Shown: one piece after another, positions 52,974 to 60,405 of the stretch | Layout: the number at the start of each line of letters is the position of its first letter | How positions within the stretch are numbered: position 1 is the first letter of the stretch | Source of the DNA: Acidocella facilis ATCC 35904 | Lineage (GTDB): Bacteria > Pseudomonadota > Alphaproteobacteria > Acetobacterales > Acetobacteraceae | Length of the DNA stretch: 64,000 nt | NCBI RefSeq assembly: GCF_000687875.1 | Contig: NZ_JHYG01000004.1 | Span: 124,001-188,000, forward strand | Direction: 5' to 3' | Notes under the pieces: generated by a model | What the model was told of the DNA's origin: nothing | The model's input: only the letters and a program-made list of their open reading frames with translations | Databases searched by the model: none | Made by a program: the position numbers and the translations under genes

Positions 52974-54151
52974 TCGAAATGGGCTCCAATCTTCGCGGCG
53001 AGTTTTTCGGCGACCGCTTGCTTGTTCATCCTGACCCAGGGCTCTGCGCCATCCGCGGTCAGCAGCAGCACCTCGTTCTCATCCCCGCCCATGATGCCGG
53101 TGCCGCCGACATTATTCGCCACCAGCCAGTCACAGCCTTTGCGGGCGCGCTTGGCGGCGGCATGTTCGGCCAGCCTCTCGGTCTCCGCCGCGAAGCCGAT
53201 GACGAGCTTCGGGCGGGTGGGCGAGGGGGCGGACAGCCCGGCGAGAATATCCGGGTTTTCGGTCAGGCTCAGCGCGGTGGCACCCGAGCCGTCCTTTTTC
53301 AGTTTTTGCTCCGCCTCGGTCTGCGGCCGCCAATCGCCGACGGCGGCCGCGCACACGGCGATATCCGCCGGCAAAGCAGCCTGCACCGCCGCCTGCATCT
53401 GCCGGGCGGTTTCCACCTTCACCAGCTCCACCCCGAACGGGTCCGGCAGCGCCACCGGGCCGGAGATCAGCGTCACCCGCGCCCCCAACGCCGCCAGCGC
53501 CTGCGCGATGGCATGGCCCTGCTTGCCGGAGGAGCGGTTGGCGATATAGCGCACCGGGTCGATCGGTTCATGGGTCGGGCCGGAGGTGACGATGGCGTGC
53601 TTGCCCTTCAAAGGGCCGTCCTGCAGCGCGGCCAGGATGGCGGCGAGGATCACCGGCGGTTCCGCCAGCCGGCCGGGACCGTATTCGCCGCAGGCCATCG
53701 GGCCTTCATCGGGTTCCACCACCAGCACGCCGCGCGCTTTCAGCGTCGCGATGTTGGTTTCGGTGGCCGGGTGCTGCCACATGCGCACATTCATCGCCGG
53801 GGCGACGAGCACGCGCTTATCCGTGGCGAGCAGCAAGGTGCTGGCCAGATCATCCGCCAGCCCGGCGGTCATTTTGGCGAGGATATCCGCGCTGGCCGGG
53901 GCCACCACCACCAGATCGGCGGCGCGGGAGAGCTCGATATGACCCATCTCGCTGTCATCGGTCAGCGAAAACAGATCCTGATAAATCTTCTCGCCGGTTA
54001 GCGCCTGCAAGGAAAGCGGGGTGACGAACTCAGCCCCCGCCTTGGTCAGCACCGCCGTCACCCCCAGCCCGGCCTTGCTGGCCAGCCGCACCAGCTCCAG
54101 CGCCTTATAGGCGGCGATCCCGCCCGAGACGATGAGCAGGATGCGTTTCAC
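52970..54151 (-). CDS. coaBC: Bifunctional CoaBC (phosphopantothenoylcysteine decarboxylase / ligase)
   Basis: Two coenzyme A steps in one protein of 393 residues. N-terminal CoaC flavoprotein: [20 protein letters not shown], and the [15 protein letters not shown] segment with active-site Asn. C-terminal Coa[30 protein letters not shown], the CTP/nucleotide loop, and the catalytic KLKKDG lysine region. Starts overlapping ubiE and ends overlapping dut. Length and domain order are normal. Confidence 0.94.
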   Translation of the reverse strand: MKRILLIVSGGIAAYKALELVRLASKAGLGVTAVLTKAGAEFVTPLSLQALTGEKIYQDLFSLTDDSEMGHIELSRAADLVVVAPASADILAKMTAGLADDLASTLLLATDKRVLVAPAMNVRMWQHPATETNIATLKARGVLVVEPDEGPMACGEYGPGRLAEPPVILAAILAALQDGPLKGKHAIVTSGPTHEPIDPVRYIANRSSGKQGHAIAQALAALGARVTLISGPVALPDPFGVELVKVETARQMQAAVQAALPADIAVCAAAVGDWRPQTEAEQKLKKDGSGATALSLTENPDILAGLSAPSPTRPKLVIGFAAETERLAEHAAAKRARKGCDWLVANNVGGTGIMGGDENEVLLLTADGAEPWVRMNKQAVAEKLAAKIGAHFE

Positions 54152-54900
54152 AGCTTCCAGCCGGCATGGATCGCCGCGATGCCGCCGGAGAGATTGCGGT
54201 AGGTGACGCGCTCAAACCCGGCCGCCTCGAACATGCGCTTCAGCTCCTCCTGCTTGGGGAACATGCGGATGCTCTCGGCCAGATATTGGTAGCTGGCACT
54301 ATCCTTGGCGATGATGCCGCCGATTTTCGGCAGCGCCTGGAAGGACCAGGCATCATAGAGCTTCTCCAGCCCGGCGATCTGCAGCTGGGAGAATTCCAGC
54401 ACCATGAAGCGCCCGCCCGGCCGCAGCAGGCGCTGCGCCTCGGCGATCACCTTGTCCTTGTTGGTGCAGTTGCGCAGGCCAAAGGCCATGGAGATGCGGT
54501 CAAAGCTCGAATCCGGCAGCTTGATCGCCTCGGCATCGGTCACCAGGAATTCGATATCGGCCAGATGGCCGTTGGCGGTGGCGCGGTCACGCCCGACATT
54601 GAGCATCGATTCGTTGATGTCCGACATCACCACCGGGCCGCCGCCGCGCTTGAGCCAGCCAAAGGTGATGTCCCCGGTGCCCGCCGCCAGGTCCAGCAGC
54701 TTGTGATAGGGGCGCGGGTCCAGGGCGGTGAGGAATTCGCGCTTCCAGAGCCGGTGGATGCCAAGCGACATCAGATCGTTCATGATGTCGTATTTGCCCG
54801 CCACGGAATCGAACACTTCACGCACCAGCGTGCTCTTCTCCTCACGCGGGACGGAGCGGAAACCGAAATCGGCGATGTCGTCGGCATTGTTCTGGGTCAT
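54148..54900 (-). CDS. ubiE: Ubiquinone/menaquinone methyltransferase UbiE
   Basis: SAM-dependent C-methyltransferase of ubiquinone synthesis. In 250 residues: FDSVAGKYDIMNDLMSLGIHRLWKREF, LLDLAAGTGDITFGWLKRGG (SAM motif I), FDRISMAFGLRNCTNKDKVIAEAQRLLRPGG and [14 protein letters not shown]. Full length. It is the first gene of ubiE-coaBC-dut and is divergent from mutM. The ubiB gene that often lies between ubiE and coaBC in alphaproteobacteria is absent here. Confidence 0.95.
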   Translation of the reverse strand: MTQNNADDIADFGFRSVPREEKSTLVREVFDSVAGKYDIMNDLMSLGIHRLWKREFLTALDPRPYHKLLDLAAGTGDITFGWLKRGGGPVVMSDINESMLNVGRDRATANGHLADIEFLVTDAEAIKLPDSSFDRISMAFGLRNCTNKDKVIAEAQRLLRPGGRFMVLEFSQLQIAGLEKLYDAWSFQALPKIGGIIAKDSASYQYLAESIRMFPKQEELKRMFEAAGFERVTYRNLSGGIAAIHAGWKL

Positions 54901-54926
54901 GAGCGCCTATATAGCCTCGTTTTGCC

Positions 54927-55754
54927 ATGCCGGAACTCCCCGAGGTCGAAACCGTGATGCGCGGTCTGGACGGTCATCTGACCGGACGGCGCATTTCCCA
55001 CGCCATTCTGCGCCGCGCCGATATACGCTGGCCGGTGCCGCCAGAGCTGCCGCGCCTGCTCACCGGGGCACTGGTGCTGGGCTTCCGGCGGCGGGGCAAG
55101 TTCATGCTGATGCGCCTCGATAATGGCTGGTCGGTGCTGATCCATCTCGGCATGTCCGGCCGGATGCTGCTGGACAGGCAGGAGGCGCTGCATGAGCATC
55201 TGACCATCGAGACGGAAGCGGGCGGGCGCGTCGGCTTTGTCGATCCGCGGCGCTTCGGGGCGCTGGATCTTGTGCGCACAATGGATGAGGACAGCCACAG
55301 GCTGCTGGCCGGAATGGGCCCGGAGCCGCTGGGCAATGAATTCTCCGGGGCCTACATGGCCGGGCTGGCCAAGGGCCGCAGCGCGCCGATCAAGGCGTTT
55401 CTGCTGGACCAGAAAGTGGTGGCGGGCATCGGCAATATCTACGCCAGCGAGGCTCTGTTCCGTGCCGGTATCTCCCCCACCCGCGCGGCGGGCAAGATTT
55501 CCCGGCCGCGTATGGACAAGCTGGCCGAGCAGGTGCGGGCGACGCTGATTGAGGCGATTGCCGCTGGCGGCTCATCTTTGCGCGATTATGTGCAGCCGAG
55601 CGGCGAGCTTGGCTATTTCCAGCATGGCTGGAAGGTCTATGGCCGTGCCGGCGAGCCCTGCGAACACTGCCCCGGCCTGCCGGCCTGCGGCGGCATCAGC
55701 CAGATCACCCAATCCGGCCGCTCTACCTTCTACTGCGCCAAAACCCAGCGCTGA
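54927..55754 (+). CDS. mutM: Formamidopyrimidine-DNA glycosylase MutM/Fpg
   Basis: Removes 8-oxoguanine and formamidopyrimidines and nicks the strand. The 275 residues start PELPEVETVMRGLDGHL, with Pro1/Glu2 nucleophile after Met removal, Lys in VLGFRRRGKFMLMRL, and the H2TH region LLDQKVVAGIGNIYASEALFRAGI. The C-terminal zinc finger is odd. The first CEHC pair is present, but the last pair is Cys-x2-Thr (YCAKTQ) and an extra Cys stands in CPGLPACGG. Four Cys remain in the pattern C-x2-C-x5-C-x15-C. The family B repeat after it may terminate transcription. Confidence 0.93.
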   Translation: MPELPEVETVMRGLDGHLTGRRISHAILRRADIRWPVPPELPRLLTGALVLGFRRRGKFMLMRLDNGWSVLIHLGMSGRMLLDRQEALHEHLTIETEAGGRVGFVDPRRFGALDLVRTMDEDSHRLLAGMGPEPLGNEFSGAYMAGLAKGRSAPIKAFLLDQKVVAGIGNIYASEALFRAGISPTRAAGKISRPRMDKLAEQVRATLIEAIAAGGSSLRDYVQPSGELGYFQHGWKVYGRAGEPCEHCPGLPACGGISQITQSGRSTFYCAKTQR

Positions 55755-55760
55755 GGCGGC

Positions 55761-55866
55761 TAGAGCGTATTCCATTCCCGTTGGTGCAGGGAATACGCTC
55801 TAGCTTTTTGTGCGAGCGATCAACTTTATCCGATCAAACGAGTCCGTTTGATCGGATGTTGCTCTA
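55761..55866. repeat. Family B intergenic repeat, copy 2
   Basis: TAGAGCGTATTCC pairs with GGGAATACGCTCTA in the first hairpin, followed by GCTTTTTGTGCGAGC. A second hairpin CCGATCAAACG/CGTTTGATCGG follows, and the element ends GCTCTA at 55866. The last CTA is, on the minus strand, the TAG stop of the GGDEF gene. Lies between convergent mutM and that gene. Confidence 0.8.
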
Positions 55867-56964
55867 CAACCGGGCCGAGCCTGACGGGTCGTCCGGGTTG
55901 AGCTTGCCGACCAGCACCCGGTTTCGCCCCGCCGCCTTGGCGCGGTAGAGCCCGTTATCCGCGGCCATCATCAAGGCCTGGGCGCCGGAGGCGGGGTCCA
56001 GCCGGGAGACGCCGAGGGAGATGGTCAGCCGGCCATAGGTGAAGCCGGTACCGGCGATGGTGGCGCGCAGCCGCTCGGCCACCACCAGCGCATCCGCCAG
56101 ATTGGTGGCGGGCAGCAGCACCGCGAATTCCTCCCCGCCATAGCGGGCCAGGAAATCATAAGGCCGCAGCCCGGCCTGCAAGATGCGCGCCACCTCCTGC
56201 AAGGTGGTATCCCCGGCCTGGTGGCCAAACTCATCATTCACCGCCTTGAAATGGTCGATATCCAACAGCAGCAGGCAAAGCGGATCCCCGGTGCGCCCGG
56301 CGCGGGCGATTTCCATGTCCAGGCGCTTATCCAGCGCGCGGCGGTTGGGGGTGGCGGTGAGAAAATCCGTGACCGCCTGCTGCGCCAGCCAGCCATTGGC
56401 CTGCGACAGCCCCAGCAAGGTGCGGCGCAGCTCCAGCTGCTCGACGATTTGCGCGGCCAGCAGCTTCAGCGCCCGGCTTTGCCGGGGATGCAGTTTCAGC
56501 GGCTGCCGGTCCGCCAGCAGGATGGCGCCCAGCACCTCGCCATCCGGGGCGCAAAGCGGCAGCGCCGCCTGCAATTTCAGCTTCATCGGCGCGAAGAGCC
56601 GCTCGGCCTGTTCCGTCGCGAGGGCGGTCAGCGGCTCGCCGGGCCGGTGCAGGGAAATATCATAGAGCCGGGCGGGGGCGGGATGCAGCCGGCAGCCGGC
56701 GCTGCGCCGGGCCCAGCGCCCTTTGATCCATTGATCCTCGGCGGTGAAGAAACAGATCAACGCCGCGGCGCACTCACCGATATGGCCGGCCAGGCAGGCC
56801 AGCTCGTCAAACGCCGGGTCGGGCGTGTCGTCGCTCAAGCCATATTGCGCCAGAAGCGTGGCGCGGGGATCAATCGGCATTGGGGTGCCGTCATGATTTG
56901 TCGGCACCGGGGCGCCGTCCCGCCGCTCTTGCGGCTGGCGGATCTGCGTTGTCGCTACCATCAT
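55864..56964 (-). CDS. Diguanylate cyclase with GAF-like sensor domain
   Basis: Makes cyclic di-GMP. A 366-residue protein. The N-terminal part (about 40-190) looks like a GAF domain (FDELACLAGHIGECAAALICFFTAEDQWIKG), lacking membrane helices, so a cytosolic sensor. The GGDEF domain reads RYGGEEF, an active variant, and has an RxxD inhibitory site (RPYD) five residues before it. The signal sensed is unknown. Its TAG stop is the end of a family B repeat. Start at 56964 or the next codon. Lies downstream of bcp past a long hairpin. Confidence 0.88.
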   Translation of the reverse strand: MMVATTQIRQPQERRDGAPVPTNHDGTPMPIDPRATLLAQYGLSDDTPDPAFDELACLAGHIGECAAALICFFTAEDQWIKGRWARRSAGCRLHPAPARLYDISLHRPGEPLTALATEQAERLFAPMKLKLQAALPLCAPDGEVLGAILLADRQPLKLHPRQSRALKLLAAQIVEQLELRRTLLGLSQANGWLAQQAVTDFLTATPNRRALDKRLDMEIARAGRTGDPLCLLLLDIDHFKAVNDEFGHQAGDTTLQEVARILQAGLRPYDFLARYGGEEFAVLLPATNLADALVVAERLRATIAGTGFTYGRLTISLGVSRLDPASGAQALMMAADNGLYRAKAAGRNRVLVGKLNPDDPSGSARL

Positions 56965-57013
56965 TCCACAACCTTGTTTGTTGCGGTCTCAGGATGGACG
57001 GCGGTGGTGAATG

Positions 57014-57054
57014 AATGGTAAATTTCCGCGTTCGATACGCGGAAATTTACCATT
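57014..57054. terminator. Perfect 18-bp inverted repeat hairpin
   Basis: Arms 57014-57031 and 57037-57054 are exact complements with a five-base loop. On the plus strand T residues continue to 57057, terminator-like, but no plus gene ends here. On the minus strand it lies just past the bcp stop and upstream of the GGDEF gene. Could stop transcription from either side or be a repeat. Confidence 0.65.
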
Positions 57055-57059
57055 TTTGG

Positions 57060-57542
57060 TTATTTCAGCGCCTGCACCGCCGCCAAAACATCCTCTGCAT
57101 GCCCATCGACCTTCACTTTCGGCCAGATTCTGGCGATTTTGCCCGCCGAATCGACCAGCACGGTGGAGCGTTCGATGCCCATATATTTTTTTCCGTACAT
57201 GGATTTCTCCTGCCAGGCGCCATAGGCCTCGATCACGCTGCCCTCCGGGTCCGAGGCGAGGGGGAATTCCAGCTTATATTTGGCGGCGAATTTCTCCAGC
57301 GCCTTCATGCTGTCCTTGGAGATTCCGATGATGGTCACGCCGAGCCTGGAGAAATCCGGCAGCCCGCTCTGGAAGGCGCAGGCCTCCTTGGTGCAGCCGG
57401 GCGTGTCGGCGCGGGGGTAGAAATAGAGCAGGAAGGGCTGGCCCTTCAGCCCATCGCGCGAAACAGTTCGGCCATTGGTGGCGGGCAGGGTGAAATCCGG
57501 CGCGTCTTGGCCTTCGGCCAAGCTTGTCATCAGGCTCATCAT
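57060..57542 (-). CDS. bcp: Thioredoxin-dependent peroxiredoxin Bcp
   Basis: Reduces hydrogen and organic peroxides. The 160 residues begin at ATG 57542 (or 57539, better spaced from GGAG). PDFTLPATNGRTVS opens the fold; PRADTPGCTKEACAFQ holds the peroxidatic Cys and the resolving Cys five residues later, the atypical two-Cys pattern. The rest is complete to the C terminus (VDGHAEDVLAAVQAL). The start overlaps the glnE stop (TGATG), so bcp follows glnE in one transcript. Confidence 0.92.
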   Translation of the reverse strand: MMSLMTSLAEGQDAPDFTLPATNGRTVSRDGLKGQPFLLYFYPRADTPGCTKEACAFQSGLPDFSRLGVTIIGISKDSMKALEKFAAKYKLEFPLASDPEGSVIEAYGAWQEKSMYGKKYMGIERSTVLVDSAGKIARIWPKVKVDGHAEDVLAAVQALK

Positions 57543-60388
57543 CAGGCTCCTTCGGTGAATGTCTGGGTGAAAATCTGGTGTGCCTGGGTGGCGGCTTCGC
57601 GCATGCCCGCCTGCAACGCCGCGAGATCCGCAAAGAATGTGGCGCGCAGCAGCGGCTCCAGCATGGCGCCGGGCGGGGCGGCGGCGCTCAGCGGCAGGCC
57701 GGTGATGCGGTTGATACCCTGGATCGTTCGCCACAGCCGGTCCGCCGCGATCAGCGCCTCGGCGTCGCTCTGCCGCAGCAGCCCGGCGGCGGCCAGCCCT
57801 TTCAGCGCCGCTTCGGTATTGGGCTGGAACAAAGCCGGCTCGCTGCCGCCATGAATCAGCTGCAGCGCCTGGGCGATGAAGCCGACCTCCATCATCCCGC
57901 CGGGAATGGCGCGCACATCAAAGGGCCCGCGCGGCTTCATCTCGGCGGCCAGCCGCGCCTGCATCGCGGCGGTATCGGCCAGAATGCGCGCCCGCGGCTC
58001 CGGCCGGCAGAGTGCCCCCAGCACCGCCTCGCGCACCGTGGCGGCGAAGCCCGGCGTGGCCGCCATCACCCGCGCCCGGGTGAGGGCCAGGCGCTCCCAG
58101 GTCCAGCTCTCCTTGGCGTGATAGCTGCGGAAGGACGCCAGCGAGACCGCGACCGGCCCGGCATTGCCCGAGGGGCGCAGCCGCATATCCACATGATAGA
58201 CCGGCCCGCCCGGCCCCTGCGCGGTCAACGCCGCCACAAAAGCCTGGGAGAGGCGCGAGAACCATTGCGTCGGCGGGATCGCCATCGGGGCGTGATCATA
58301 GATCAGCATCAGATCGAGATCGGAGCCCGCCAGCATCTCCCCGGCACCGGCCTTGCCCAGCGCCAGCACCGCCACCTTGGCGCCGCGCGGGGCGGGCTGG
58401 CGCTGCTTCTGCGCGGCGATGACCAAGGGCAGCAGCTGCGAGAGCGCGGCCTCCGCCAAAGCGCTGCGGGTGCGCCCGGCCTCATTCGCGTCCAGCCGGC
58501 CTTCCAATGTCGCCACCGAGAGGTGGAATTCCTCCTGCCGGACGAAGCGCCGCGTGGCGGCGGCGGCCTGTTCCAGATCCTCCGCCTCGGCCAGCAGCCG
58601 GCGCAGCACCGGGCGCGGCGCGGCAAAGCGGGCTTCCGGGGCGAGCAGCCCGTCCAGCGCCTGCGGGTCCTCGGTGAGATAGTCCGAGAGCGCCGGGGCG
58701 GCGCCGAGCACGGCGGCCAGGCGCTTGAGCAGGCCAGGATTGCGGGTGAACAAAGAGAGCAGCTGCACCCCGGCGCGCTGGCGGCTGAGCAGCGTGTCGA
58801 ACTGGGCGAAGGCCTTGTCCGGCTCCGGCTGCGCGCCCAGGGCTGCCAGCAGCGGGGCGACCAGCCCGTCCAGCAGCTCGCGCGCCCGTGGCGAGCGCAG
58901 GGCCGGCATATCGCCCGAGCCCCAGTCGCGCAGCCGGGCGGCGATATGCTTGATATCCTTGAAACCCAGCGCCTCCAGCCGGGCGGTGAAGGCGGGCGCC
59001 GGCGCCCCCTCGGGGCCGGGATTCAGCCCGTCCTGCAGGGCCTGGGTGCCGGCATCGAAGAAATCCAGGAAATGCGCATGCACGCGGGCGAGCAGCTTGG
59101 GGAAACTCTGCCGGAAGCGCGGGGACGCGAGGAAGATGCAGAACGCCTCCAGCCCGGCCTCGCTGGCGGGCAGCGCATGGGTCTGGCGGTCCGCCACCAT
59201 CTGCAGCCGGTGTTCGACCCGCCGCAGCTCCCGGTAATCCGCCGCCAGCTGCCTGGCCGCGCGCTCCGGCAGATGCCCGGCCCGGGCCATGGCGGGCAGC
59301 GCCTCCAAGGTCGCCGGGATGCGCAGCGCCGGGTCCTGCCCGCCCCAGACCAGCCCCAGCGTCTGCACGATGAACTCGATCTCGCGGATGCCGCCCTGGC
59401 CCAGTTTCACATCGAAGCCGCGCAAGCCCTCGGCCGGGTGCTGCGCGTCGATCTGGCGCTTCATCTCGTGAATATCCGAGATCGCCGCGAAATCCAGATA
59501 TTTGCGCCAGATGAAGGGGCGGATGGCGGCCAGGAATTGCTGCCCCAGCGCCAGATCCCCGGCGACGGGCCGCGCTTTGGAGAAGGCGGCGCGCTCCCAG
59601 GTGCGGCCATGGCTCTCGTAATAAGAGAGGGCGGTGGCCAGGGCGACGACCGGCGGCGTCGCCCCTGGGTCGGGCCGCAGCCGCAGATCGACCCGGAAGA
59701 CATAGCCCTCGGCATCGCGCGCCGCGAGCAAAGCGGTGAGGTCGCGCGCCAGCCGCGCCATCATCGGCTGCGAGTCCTCGCCATAGACCGGGCTTTCCGG
59801 ATCGTAGAGCAGCACCAGATCGATGTCGGAGGAGTAATTCAGCTCCCGCGCGCCGAGCTTGCCCAGCGCCAGCGCGACGAAGCCGCTTCCCTGGTCCGGC
59901 GCCGCCGGGTCGGGCAGGGCGATCTCTTCCGCCGCGTGCAGCTCGTACAAAAGATGCCGGATGGCGGCGCGCAAGGCGGTCTCGGCGAGGTCCGAGAGCG
60001 CCGCGGTGACCTGCTCCAGCGTCCAGAGCCCGCCCAGATCCGCGATGGCGATGCTCAGCGCCATCTGCCGCTTGGCCCGGCGCAGCGCGTCGCTGAGCTG
60101 GGGGCGGGGCAGATCCGGCGGCAATGAAGCCAGCCCGGCCAGCACCGCTTTCGCCTGCGGGGTGGGGCCTGCTTCCAGGCAGGCGCAGAGCGTCGCGGAT
60201 TCACGGCAGGCGAGCTCGGCCAGGAAGGGCGCGTTGCCGCCCAGCGCCGCCAGCAGCGCCGTCCCCGAGTCGCTCCGCGCCAGCTTGGCCTCGCGCGGGC
60301 CAAGGGCCGCGAAATCCGCGCGCAGCCGCGCCGCCGCCGCTTGATCGGCCGGTTTGGGGAAGGATGGCTTGTGAAGATCGCCGGGCAT
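57542..60388 (-). CDS. glnE: Glutamine synthetase adenylyltransferase/deadenylylase GlnE
   Basis: Bifunctional regulator that adds AMP to or removes it from glutamine synthetase under PII and glutamine control. In 948 residues the two nucleotidyltransferase halves are visible: the N-terminal ELNYSSDIDLVLLYDP and the C-terminal GSDLDLMLIYDHAP motifs, each with the Asp-x-Asp metal site. The central glutamine/PII region lies between. Length is normal. Start is 17 bases from the divergent YhdP-like gene, so promoters overlap coding ends. The last base overlaps bcp. Confidence 0.95.
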   Translation of the reverse strand: MPGDLHKPSFPKPADQAAAARLRADFAALGPREAKLARSDSGTALLAALGGNAPFLAELACRESATLCACLEAGPTPQAKAVLAGLASLPPDLPRPQLSDALRRAKRQMALSIAIADLGGLWTLEQVTAALSDLAETALRAAIRHLLYELHAAEEIALPDPAAPDQGSGFVALALGKLGARELNYSSDIDLVLLYDPESPVYGEDSQPMMARLARDLTALLAARDAEGYVFRVDLRLRPDPGATPPVVALATALSYYESHGRTWERAAFSKARPVAGDLALGQQFLAAIRPFIWRKYLDFAAISDIHEMKRQIDAQHPAEGLRGFDVKLGQGGIREIEFIVQTLGLVWGGQDPALRIPATLEALPAMARAGHLPERAARQLAADYRELRRVEHRLQMVADRQTHALPASEAGLEAFCIFLASPRFRQSFPKLLARVHAHFLDFFDAGTQALQDGLNPGPEGAPAPAFTARLEALGFKDIKHIAARLRDWGSGDMPALRSPRARELLDGLVAPLLAALGAQPEPDKAFAQFDTLLSRQRAGVQLLSLFTRNPGLLKRLAAVLGAAPALSDYLTEDPQALDGLLAPEARFAAPRPVLRRLLAEAEDLEQAAAATRRFVRQEEFHLSVATLEGRLDANEAGRTRSALAEAALSQLLPLVIAAQKQRQPAPRGAKVAVLALGKAGAGEMLAGSDLDLMLIYDHAPMAIPPTQWFSRLSQAFVAALTAQGPGGPVYHVDMRLRPSGNAGPVAVSLASFRSYHAKESWTWERLALTRARVMAATPGFAATVREAVLGALCRPEPRARILADTAAMQARLAAEMKPRGPFDVRAIPGGMMEVGFIAQALQLIHGGSEPALFQPNTEAALKGLAAAGLLRQSDAEALIAADRLWRTIQGINRITGLPLSAAAPPGAMLEPLLRATFFADLAALQAGMREAATQAHQIFTQTFTEGA

Positions 60389-60405
60389 CTGGCAAGCAGA
60401 ACAGG

